From Ignatzschineria sp. (GTDB lineage Bacteria; Pseudomonadota; Gammaproteobacteria; Cardiobacteriales; Wohlfahrtiimonadaceae): 28,492 nucleotides of DNA. Below, one piece after another: positions 15,599-23,071 of this stretch. The translations under genes and the position numbers were made by a program. The notes under the pieces were generated by a model that saw only the letters and a list, made by a program, of their open reading frames with translations, was not told where the DNA came from and did no database searches. Location: positions 1 to 28,492 of the forward strand of contig JASLEF010000129.1 of the NCBI GenBank assembly GCA_030151245.1, given 5' to 3'. The stretch's first letter is position 1; each line of letters opens with the position of its first letter.

Positions 15599-15638
15599 TA
15601 ATAGATCAGATATTGATAGTTTATTTTCGATCAATATC
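15592..15638. repeat. Two overlapping inverted repeats at the PPTase 3' end
   Basis: Hairpin A pairs TATCTGAT (15592-15599, containing the PPTase stop) with ATCAGATA (15605-15612). Hairpin B pairs GATATTGAT (15609-15617) with ATCAATATC (15630-15638). They share bases 15609-15612, so both cannot form fully. They lie between the convergent PPTase and H-NS genes and may act as a weak terminator, although there is no clean T tract. Confidence 0.5.
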
Positions 15639-15682
15639 TTCGGAGATTGTGAGTTAAATCTAAAAAAGCATGCGGTGTCGCC

Positions 15683-16018
15683 TTATTTAGCGATCTCTTC
15701 TGCTAATAAGAAATCTTCTTTTTTCGCACCCGCTTCGACCTTCTCTTTCATCCATAATGGCATTTTCCCACGTCCACTCCAGAGTTGCTCTGGGTTTTCT
15801 GGGTTACCATATTTCATAGGAACCTTACGACCTTTACGACCCACTTTGTCTTTAAAAACATCATGGAAAGAAAGCCCTGAATGATCTAAAAGCTTCTCAA
15901 TTTCTTTACGAACTTGCTCAGCTTCAGCGGCACGACGGCTTTCAATTTCTTGACTTAATTCAGTAATAAGATTTTCCATCTTATCAATTGTTAGTCCATT
16001 TAAATTTAACTCTTTCAT
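15683..16018 (-). CDS. H-NS family nucleoid-associated protein
   Basis: This 111-residue DNA-binding protein has a coiled-coil oligomerisation segment at about residues 10-48 (MENLITELSQEIESRRAAEA). A basic linker with VGRKGRKVPMKYG follows, then the C-terminal DNA-binding domain with PENPEQLWSGRGKMPLWM. That last motif is the conserved core of the H-NS/Bv3F branch, and GRGK is the AT-hook-like minor-groove contact. Such proteins silence AT-rich DNA. ATG 16018 has GGAG 10 bases upstream; a GTG directly before it adds one residue. The upstream interval is almost pure A/T, which suggests self-regulation. Confidence 0.92.
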   Translation of the reverse strand: MKELNLNGLTIDKMENLITELSQEIESRRAAEAEQVRKEIEKLLDHSGLSFHDVFKDKVGRKGRKVPMKYGNPENPEQLWSGRGKMPLWMKEKVEAGAKKEDFLLAEEIAK

Positions 16019-16093
16019 CACTTCTTGTCTCCATTCAATAAATGATTTTTAAAATTTATAGCCACTAATTAACTTAATGACTACTTCCTAGCG

Positions 16094-16137
16094 CTTATAT
16101 TATATACATTATAATAATAATTATAAATATCTTATTT
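16094..16137 (-). promoter_or_regulatory. Almost pure A/T tract upstream of the H-NS-family gene
   Basis: Nearly all bases in this interval are A or T. Several TATAAT-like hexamers read toward the H-NS gene, for example at 16099-16104 and 16108-16113 on the minus strand. It would serve as promoter and as a preferred H-NS binding tract. The choice among hexamers is arbitrary. Confidence 0.4.
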
Positions 16138-18324
16138 GTGTTTTATTGAAAAACATTGTCTTATTTTAGGGTTTCTCTTAAAGTCTTCCGGTAGCGTTGA
16201 ACTAGAAATATCTTTAATATCAAACAGTTCGATTAACGCAGAGTCCATTTTAAAGCCTCTAAGATTCGTTGAGAACAATAATTCACCATCCCTCGTCAAA
16301 ATCCTCATGGCATCTGTGATTAATTGTGAATGATCCCGCTGGATATCTAAGATCCCTTCCATTTTCTTTGAATTAGAGAATGTCGGAGGGTCCATAAAAA
16401 TAAACTCAAATTTATCTTCATCTCTTGCTAAAAGAGGCTTCTCTCGCATTCTATCAACACGACCCTTTAGCCACTCAATCACATCGGCCTGAACTAACTC
16501 ATGACCATTAAAGTGCCCATTCAGTGCCAGATTTTTATCTGCCCAACTTAAATAGGTACGCGATAAATCCACCGAAAGGGTTTCACTAGCTCCCCCATTT
16601 GCCGCATGAACGGAAGCACTTCCTGTATAACAAAACAGGTTTAAAAAACGCTTACGTTTCGCATCACGACCAATTCGAAAGCGCACCTCTCGATGATCTA
16701 AAAAGAGCCCTGTATCGAGGTAGTCCGTTAAGTTCACCAATAACTTGGCATCACCTTCTTGAACTTCAAAAAGATTTCCTTCCTCATCAGAATGGCGCTC
16801 GTACTGCGTTTTTCCTCGCTGTCTTGCACGCTGCTTAATATGAATATCTTCTAAAGAGATATCTTCAAACACGTGTGGAACGATTTGCGTAATTTTATTA
16901 AATCGCTGTTCTGCAACTTTTCGATTAATTGTTGAGGGCGCTTCATACTCATAAATCACTATTTGGTTTTTATAAAGATCTATCGCCACATTAAACTCTG
17001 GAAGATCAGCATCATAAACGCGATAAGCTTCAATATTTTGACGATTCGCCCACTTGGCAAGATGCTTATAGTTCTTCGTTAAGCGATTCATGAAAGCATC
17101 TCCACCATCGGTTAACAACTCTTCTAACGCAACCCGGCGCTCATTTTGATTCGCTTTCTCCCGATCCACAAAAAATGAGGACGCGATCTGGAATTGCAAA
17201 TAGATACAATCTAAAGCCCCATTCCAGAACTTGTTAATCTTTCTTGCACGAATCCCCATGACGCGCCCAAGATCTGGATCCGAAGTAATCACCCCCGCAT
17301 CGAAACCTTCATAATGACGCAAAAAATCGCCTAAATCCATATAGGTTTCAATCAGCTGAGACTTCTCTCCTAAACGCTCACCATAAGGAGGGTTTGTCAC
17401 AATCAGCCCCTGCGTCATCTCTTCATCACGGAGATAATCTTGGAAGCTCATATGTTTAAAGACCATATTCTTTAACACTCGAGCTCTATCAGCATTCGAT
17501 TTGGTAATACCGATCATCATTGAGCTACGCTCAATTCCTACCAGCTTTCCTTGATATCGAGCTTCCCCTTCAGCCGCTCTTCGCTTCGCCTCGTGATAAC
17601 ACTCATCCCACTCCGCTTTTTTAAAGAGGCGCCAACGCATGAAGCCAAAATCATTACGATATAAGCCCGGCGCAATATCCCGTGCCATTAATGCCGCTTC
17701 GATCAAGATCGTCCCAGCCCCACACAGAGGATCAATAAAGTGTTCGTGATTGGACGCTTTTTCGGGCCAATTCGAGCGATATAACAATGCCGCTGCTAAA
17801 TTCTCCTTAATCGGGGCCGCCCCTTGTTCACTTCTAAACCCGCGTTTATGAAGAGGCTCTCCACTCAGATCTAAATAGAGCGTATAGCGATTTTCAAAGA
17901 TATGAACATAAAAACGGACATCAGGATCATCTACATCCACATTAGGACGAGTTCCCATCAATTCATTAAAATAATCAACAATGGCATCCTTCACTCGAAG
18001 TGCCGCAAAGTGGGTATGGATATTGCCGGCACGACGCGCCGTAACTTTTGTCGAAAAAGTATCCGTTTCACGCATGTGCGCCGACCAAGAGAACAGTGCT
18101 AACTCGTTATGCATTTGATCTAACGAGGTAAACTTCCCTTCTTTTAACTCTAAAAGTACACGTGATCCACAGCGAACCCAAAGACACGCATTATAAGCAT
18201 CTTTAAATTCACCGGTAAAAGTGACACCTGTCCCATCTTCTTTAGCCTCTATCCCGATAGCATTTAGCTCATCTTTAACATAAGGGGCGAGGCCTTGAGC
18301 ACAGGTAACATAAAATTTTGACAT
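16132..18324 (-). CDS. rlmL: Fused 23S rRNA (guanine-N2/N7) methyltransferase RlmKL
   Basis: This 730-residue protein (E. coli RlmKL is 702) modifies 23S rRNA at G2445 (N2) and G2069 (N7) using SAM. A THUMP RNA-binding domain occupies about residues 45-160. The RlmL methyltransferase domain follows, with DPLCGAGTILIEAAL and the catalytic TNPPYGERL. The RlmK domain follows that, with LNLFCYTGSASVHAANGGA for SAM binding and FMDPPTFSNS. ATG 18322-18324 has an AGAGAG ribosome site. The fused form is typical of gammaproteobacteria. A tract of about 110 bases separates its 3' end from the start of the H-NS gene in the same orientation. Confidence 0.95.
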   Translation of the reverse strand: MSKFYVTCAQGLAPYVKDELNAIGIEAKEDGTGVTFTGEFKDAYNACLWVRCGSRVLLELKEGKFTSLDQMHNELALFSWSAHMRETDTFSTKVTARRAGNIHTHFAALRVKDAIVDYFNELMGTRPNVDVDDPDVRFYVHIFENRYTLYLDLSGEPLHKRGFRSEQGAAPIKENLAAALLYRSNWPEKASNHEHFIDPLCGAGTILIEAALMARDIAPGLYRNDFGFMRWRLFKKAEWDECYHEAKRRAAEGEARYQGKLVGIERSSMMIGITKSNADRARVLKNMVFKHMSFQDYLRDEEMTQGLIVTNPPYGERLGEKSQLIETYMDLGDFLRHYEGFDAGVITSDPDLGRVMGIRARKINKFWNGALDCIYLQFQIASSFFVDREKANQNERRVALEELLTDGGDAFMNRLTKNYKHLAKWANRQNIEAYRVYDADLPEFNVAIDLYKNQIVIYEYEAPSTINRKVAEQRFNKITQIVPHVFEDISLEDIHIKQRARQRGKTQYERHSDEEGNLFEVQEGDAKLLVNLTDYLDTGLFLDHREVRFRIGRDAKRKRFLNLFCYTGSASVHAANGGASETLSVDLSRTYLSWADKNLALNGHFNGHELVQADVIEWLKGRVDRMREKPLLARDEDKFEFIFMDPPTFSNSKKMEGILDIQRDHSQLITDAMRILTRDGELLFSTNLRGFKMDSALIELFDIKDISSSTLPEDFKRNPKIRQCFSIKHK

Positions 18325-18622
18325 AAAATCTCTCTAAAGAATTTTGTAATTACATTTTTCTTATTCGTAATTCCAAACGATTTTTTGTGTCATTCCACAA
18401 AACTATAACCATTGATTTTCTTAATAAAGTCGCAAGTATACTATAAAAAATAAGCCACAACATATATTAACAACTGAAAACCCATCCGATGAGAATATTT
18501 TTAATAAAATCAATTAAATAAAAATTGTAAATTTCTCATAATCAGCGATTTAGACAAATCCCACGGATATTATTGATCATTTTTGAATGCCTGATTCCCC
18601 TGTTCTAAAAAGACTATATTAC
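18325..18622. other. AT-rich divergent region between rlmKL and the CoA-transferase
   Basis: About 300 AT-rich bases precede the CoA-transferase promoter and should also hold the rlmKL promoter. I find no reading frame or RNA gene. Confidence 0.5.
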
Positions 18623-18652
18623 TTGAAGTATTACCAATTATCTGTCTATATT
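18623..18652 (+). promoter_or_regulatory. Predicted sigma-70 promoter of the CoA-transferase gene
   Basis: The pair is TTGAAG (18623-18628), an 18-bp spacer, and TATATT (18647-18652). The word AGAGGGAA follows the -10 and occurs again about 50 bases later. The leader would be about 115 bases. This is one of several possible promoters in an AT-rich stretch. Confidence 0.4.
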
Positions 18653-18774
18653 AGAGGGAATCAAATTTCGTCGTCTAGATATAAAAATAACCCTTTAAAA
18701 TAGAGGGAACTTATACTTATGACAAGTCATTTTATAAAAAATAGATAATTAACAATAAAAAAGGATAGATATTT

Positions 18775-20289
18775 ATGAGCGCAGACTTAAGTAAAAAAAT
18801 TCGCCATAAGGCGTTTCTTGATAAGATCGTCTCAGCGGAAGAAGCCGCTTCCTGGATCGAAGATGGTATGACGCTCGGTATGAGTGGATTTACTCTTTTC
18901 GGAGAACCTAAAGTATTCCCTAAAGCGCTTTCAGAACGTGGTAAAACTGAGAAATTCAAAGTGAACCTCTTCACTGGCGCATCACTTGGCCCAGATGCTG
19001 ACCAAGCAATGGCAGAAGCGGACATTATTAACCTTCGCGTTCCATACCAAGGTAACCCGGTCATGCGTAAAATGATCAACGCAGGACAGATCAAATATAT
19101 TGATCAGCATTTATCTCATACTGCAGAAACTCTTCGTCAAGGGAATCTCGGTAAGATTGATTATGCGGTTATTGAAGCAGCTGCGATCACAGAAGATGGT
19201 CTTGTGATTCCAACAGGTTCTGTCGGTAACTCTCCTATCTTTATGGATAAAGCAGATCATATCATTATCGAACTCAATACGAGCACGCCTGAAAGCTATG
19301 AAGGGATTCACGATATCTATGTGCCAAAAGCACAAGGTGAGAACCGTGAAGCGATTCCTGTTTATGATGACTTAAGCAAGCGTATCGGTACTATTGGTAT
19401 TAAAGTTGATCCGGCTAAAGTTCGCGGTATCGTGCTGTCAGATCGCCCTGATATCCCATCACCTCTTTTCGAACCTAACGAAGAGACCCAAGCAATTGCA
19501 GATAACCTCCTTGATTTCTTAGGTAAAGAAGTAGAGGAAGGTCGCCTTGGTCCTAATCTCGCGCCATTACAATCAGGCGTTGGTTCTGTTGCAAATGCGG
19601 TATTAAGCGGTATGGCAAAATCAGACAAGTTTAAAAACCTCACCGTGGCTTCAGAAGTTTTACAAGATGGTATCTTCGACCTTATCGATGCAGGTGTTGT
19701 AGACTTTGCCGTAGCAACAGCGTTCTCCCTTTCGAAAAAACGTGTCGATCAGCTTGCATCTGATCTTGCAAAATATAAAGATAAAATTCTTTTCCGCCCA
19801 CAAGAGATTACAAACCATCCGGAAGTCATTCGTCGTTTAGGCGTCATTGCTTTCAATACTGCATTAGAAGTAGATATCTACGGTAACGTCAACTCTACTC
19901 ACGTGAGCGGAACACACGTGATGAACGGAATCGGTGGTTCAGCTGACTTTGCTCGTAACGCACGAATCACTATTTTCGTCACACAATCTACAGCAAAAGA
20001 TGGCAAAATTTCAGCGATCGTACCTTTTGTCACTCACGTTGACCACACGAACCATGAAGTAGATGTCATTGTTACAGAACAAGGTTATGCCGATATTCGC
20101 GGTCTTTGCCCTGTTGATGCAGCTGAAAAAATCATTGAAAACTGTATGCATCCAAAATATAAAGCGCAAGCACGTCAATACTTTGAAGATGCAAAAGCAA
20201 AACGTGGTGGTAATACCCCACATCTCTTAGATGAAGCATTCTCTTGGCATATCAACCTTGCCAACAAGGGAACCATGCTTTTAGACTAA
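18775..20289 (+). CDS. Succinate (succinyl-CoA:acetate) CoA-transferase family protein
   Basis: This 504-residue cytoplasmic class I CoA-transferase belongs to the acetyl-CoA hydrolase/transferase family (AarC, Cat1, ScpC/YgfH). It moves CoA between succinate and acetate or propionate. Visible signatures are the glycine-rich MTLGMSGFTLFGEPK near the N terminus and YIDQHLSHTAETLRQG. The segment SEVLQDGIFDLIDAG has the Glu expected to form the glutamyl-CoA intermediate. VSGTHVMNGIGGSADFARNA lies in the C-terminal half. Length fits (E. coli ScpC 492, AarC 505). AAGGAT precedes ATG 18775. It stands alone, with no mutase or decarboxylase partners. Codons such as GGT and CGT are more frequent than in its neighbours, suggesting strong expression. 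Confidence 0.9.
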   Translation: MSADLSKKIRHKAFLDKIVSAEEAASWIEDGMTLGMSGFTLFGEPKVFPKALSERGKTEKFKVNLFTGASLGPDADQAMAEADIINLRVPYQGNPVMRKMINAGQIKYIDQHLSHTAETLRQGNLGKIDYAVIEAAAITEDGLVIPTGSVGNSPIFMDKADHIIIELNTSTPESYEGIHDIYVPKAQGENREAIPVYDDLSKRIGTIGIKVDPAKVRGIVLSDRPDIPSPLFEPNEETQAIADNLLDFLGKEVEEGRLGPNLAPLQSGVGSVANAVLSGMAKSDKFKNLTVASEVLQDGIFDLIDAGVVDFAVATAFSLSKKRVDQLASDLAKYKDKILFRPQEITNHPEVIRRLGVIAFNTALEVDIYGNVNSTHVSGTHVMNGIGGSADFARNARITIFVTQSTAKDGKISAIVPFVTHVDHTNHEVDVIVTEQGYADIRGLCPVDAAEKIIENCMHPKYKAQARQYFEDAKAKRGGNTPHLLDEAFSWHINLANKGTMLLD

Positions 20290-20339
20290 AATAACCTGAT
20301 GTTTAAAGACATCGTGTTACATAGCAAACAATAATCATC

Positions 20340-20366
20340 AGCCGGCACTCAATGCCGGCTTTTTAT
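20340..20366 (+). terminator. Rho-independent terminator after the CoA-transferase gene
   Basis: A perfect 8-bp stem AGCCGGCA (20340-20347) / TGCCGGCT (20353-20360) has a 5-nt loop, then TTTTATTTTA. Confidence 0.93.
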
Positions 20367-20939
20367 TTTATTAAAAGCTGCCACAGGGAAAAGAAAGGTG
20401 ACCTGCAATTGTCATTTTCCTGAGAGCGGTTATGCGAGATCTTCTGATAACGAAATAACAACAGTCTGCTTTAACAGTTGATGATGCGATTTTTAAATGT
20501 TCAACAGCTTCTTATTAAAACCTCTTTTAAAACCGAATTACAACTAGGGATAATCTTAGAGCGATTGGTAAGATCCATCCCCTCGCCACAAGAAAATTTT
20601 TGATCTACAGCAAGAAAGGATCATAAAGTGCCCATCATCAAGAACTCCATTTAACACTCAGTATTGTCTTATCATCTTATAAGATAAATCTAAGCTCCCT
20701 GCGATCATAGCTAATAATATTAACCCTACAGCTCTTAAAAAATAAGCCTTTTCTGTATCTCTTTTAGTAATAAACGTCCCTTCTTTTAAAATCTATGATA
20801 ATAATGTTATCAATCGATTTTTAATCATCTTCAGCTTTGCCGCACCGCAAACATCGAGAATATTCATTCCATTATGAACGTCATTCTCTCTCAATATAAT
20901 GAGCGAGCGGCAGACTATTTGTTATTCAAGGAGGATTTT
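20367..20939. other. Long intergenic region upstream of the NSS transporter
   Basis: About 570 bases without a convincing gene. It holds a 12-bp perfect palindrome ATCTTATAAGAT (20674-20685) and an inverted repeat TGATAA (20796-20801) / TTATCA (20807-20812). The second is reminiscent of a Fur box, but its spacing is 5 and not 3. An open frame runs into the NSS gene from 20874, but the real start is later. Confidence 0.5.
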
Positions 20940-22298
20940 ATGGCTCGTGAGAGTTGGAGTAATAAACTCATTTATATCTCTACCGTTGCCGGAGCGACTA
21001 TTGGCTTTGGTGCAACTTGGCGTTTTCCCTATCTCGTAGGAGATAATGGTGGCGGTGCATATCTTTTAGTATTCTTTATCGCCATGTTAATCCTCGGGGT
21101 TCCCATGCTCATCGCTGAACACCTTATCGGCCGTCGCTTACACACAAACGTGGTAGATGCTTTTAGCGGAAAAGGTTTAGACCGCCCGATCTCAAAATTA
21201 TGGAAAGGGGTCGGCATTATTGCCATTCTAGGCGCCTTTGGGATTCTTGCCTACTACATGGTCCTCGGAGGATGGGTCATGAGCTATATCGGCGGTATTT
21301 CGCTCGGAGAGATCGATCTTTCGACCCCACTAAGTGCGGAAACGGCCAAAAACTTCTTTGAGACCTCCACCAGCAGCCCGTGGAAAATGATTCTCTATAC
21401 ATTTATCTTCGTCGCAGTGAACTACTATATTCTGGTCAAAGGAATTATTGACGGGATTGAACGTGTCATTCGCTGGGTTATGCCGCTCTTCTTAATTTTA
21501 GTATTAGCCTTGATGATCCGCGCACTATTTCTTCCGGGAGCCATAGAAGGCGTAAAATTCTATATCATTCCTGATTTTAGTAAAATTAACTCGCAAGTCA
21601 TTCTACTCGCCCTAGGGCAAGTCTTCTTTGCTTTAAGTATTGGCTTTGGCGTGATGGTAACGCTCTCATCCTACTTAAGTAAGAAAGAAAATATTGTGAA
21701 TATTAGTATTAGTGCCGGCATTATCAATACCTTGATTCCTTTAGCGATTGGCTTCATTATCTTCCCGGCACTCTTCTCTGCGGGGATCGAGCCTGCTTCT
21801 GGCCCCTCTCTTGTATTCCAAGTCCTACCCGCCGTCTTCTCTACGATTCCTTTCGGGGCATTTTTTGCGGCGCTCTTCTTCTTATTGCTCCTGCTCGCAG
21901 CACTCACAACATCCTTAACGATTTATGAAGTCGCGATCACAACTCTCATTGAGAAATTTAAAATGTCTCGCCCTATTGCAACATTCTTAACGCTTTCTGT
22001 GATCTTCATCTTTGGAAACGTTCCGAGTATTTTAGCCGATAGCGTTTGGAGTGATGTGCGCATCTTTGGCATGAATATCTTTGATGCCTTTGATTATATT
22101 AGTGCAAATATCCTCTTTATTACCACCAGCCTCTTGTCCGCAATTTTTATTGGCTTTGTGTTAAGAAAGAGAGTCTCTCTTGAAGAGATGACAAATAATG
22201 GTCAGGTCAATCAAAAGATTGCCCCCCTACTTTTTTACCATATTAAATTTGTGATCCCGGCACTAATACTGATGATTTTCGCCTTCTCTTTCGTATAG
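20940..22298 (+). CDS. Neurotransmitter:sodium symporter (NSS/SNF) family transporter
   Basis: This 452-residue polytopic inner-membrane protein belongs to the family of LeuT and MhsT, which take up amino acids or related amines with Na+. The TM1 signature with Na+ and substrate ligands is seen as AGATIGFGATWRFPYLVGDN, directly followed by GGGAYLLVFF. About eleven to twelve hydrophobic helices follow, with short loops, as in bacterial members. ATG 20940 is chosen because AAGGAGG lies 6 bases upstream; an earlier ATG at 20874 adds 22 residues without a ribosome site. The substrate is unknown. It is a single gene ended by a strong terminator. Confidence 0.93.
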   Translation: MARESWSNKLIYISTVAGATIGFGATWRFPYLVGDNGGGAYLLVFFIAMLILGVPMLIAEHLIGRRLHTNVVDAFSGKGLDRPISKLWKGVGIIAILGAFGILAYYMVLGGWVMSYIGGISLGEIDLSTPLSAETAKNFFETSTSSPWKMILYTFIFVAVNYYILVKGIIDGIERVIRWVMPLFLILVLALMIRALFLPGAIEGVKFYIIPDFSKINSQVILLALGQVFFALSIGFGVMVTLSSYLSKKENIVNISISAGIINTLIPLAIGFIIFPALFSAGIEPASGPSLVFQVLPAVFSTIPFGAFFAALFFLLLLLAALTTSLTIYEVAITTLIEKFKMSRPIATFLTLSVIFIFGNVPSILADSVWSDVRIFGMNIFDAFDYISANILFITTSLLSAIFIGFVLRKRVSLEEMTNNGQVNQKIAPLLFYHIKFVIPALILMIFAFSFV

Positions 22299-22332
22299 AT
22301 CCAAAATCAAATAATAGGATCAATGCAGGTCA

Positions 22333-22370
22333 AAAAGGCACAGAGTTTCCAAGCTTCTGTGCCTTTTATA
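22333..22370 (+). terminator. Rho-independent terminator after the NSS transporter
   Basis: A perfect 11-bp stem AAAAGGCACAG (22333-22343) / CTGTGCCTTTT (22357-22367), with T/A-rich sequence after it. Confidence 0.92.
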
Positions 22371-22473
22371 TGCCTGCTAAAAACAATTCCCATCAATACT
22401 GACACCCATCAGCCCTCCTTTCTCAATGATTGGTATGGATTAAAAACCCCAAACCTCAAAGAGAAAAATCGTC

Positions 22474-22971
22474 ATGATGTAGCATGACAATCTTCCAAAA
22501 GCTTACGATCAACGCTTTGAGGGTTTAAGTGGCTGGCTGATCCTGTTGGCGATATTCCTCATTATCTCTCCCATCCATCTCTCTTTCTTTATCATCTCGA
22601 CATTCACCAATATAGCGCCATTATGGACACCATTAACCACTCCAAGCTCGCTCTACTTTATCTCAGGAATCGCCTCATTAATCGTAGCTGAGATCATCGC
22701 AAACGCTATTTTTATCGTGTTATTTCTCTATGGTCTTTTTCTCTTTTTTACAAAAAGTCGCAAACTCCCCAAGTTACTCATCTTTCTTCTGATTGCGAAT
22801 CTTATTTTTTTTGCTCATCGATGATTTTTTATCAACATGATCATGGGAGATTATATCCTCATAGAGGATCCTGAGAGCTTAAGAGATATCTATATTGCCG
22901 GCATTCGATCTGTTATCTGGATTCCTTATTTATTAAAGTCTAAACGAGTTCTCTCTACTTTCCGCCATTAA
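22474..22971 (+). pseudogene. DUF2569-family membrane protein, broken by two in-frame stop codons
   Basis: One reading frame from ATG 22474 to TAA 22971 spans 166 codons. It encodes a recognisable DUF2569 protein: an N-terminal FEGLSGWLILLAIFLIISPI segment, further hydrophobic helices, a KSRKLPKLLIF loop, and the terminal RSVIWIPYLLKSKRV motif. The frame is interrupted by TAG at codon 3 (22480-22482) and TGA at codon 117 (22822-22824), with no frameshift. Without these stops it would give a normal-length protein of about 165 residues and several membrane helices. No downstream ATG, GTG or TTG lies before codon 25. Function of the family is unknown. A sequencing error at both positions, or stop readthrough, is possible but less likely than recent inactivation. 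Confidence 0.82.
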
Positions 22972-22997
22972 AATGCCCCCTTTAAAACTCCCCAATA

Positions 22998-23033
22998 AAA
23001 ATGGCGCCTCTATTCCTGAGGCGCCATTTTTTA
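22998..23033. terminator. Strong bidirectional terminator between the DUF2569 pseudogene and copA
   Basis: A perfect 13-bp stem pairs 22998-23010 with 23018-23030 (core GGCGCC) around a 7-nt loop. It is A-rich on the left and T-rich on the right, and serves both convergent genes. Confidence 0.95.
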
Positions 23034-23071
23034 TGAAGTTATCAATGATACGATAACCTGATGACTGATCT

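Noticed and set aside
20796..20812. Inverted repeat TGATAA/TTATCA upstream of the NSS transporter as a Fur box
   Set aside because: The arms are right but the 5-base gap is not the Fur 7-1-7 arrangement, and the downstream gene has no iron link.
22484..22546. Frameshift explanation for the DUF2569 5' end, using ATG 22484
   Set aside because: The ATG at 22474 is already in the conserved frame and needs only the TAG at codon 3 to be explained, so no frameshift is required.
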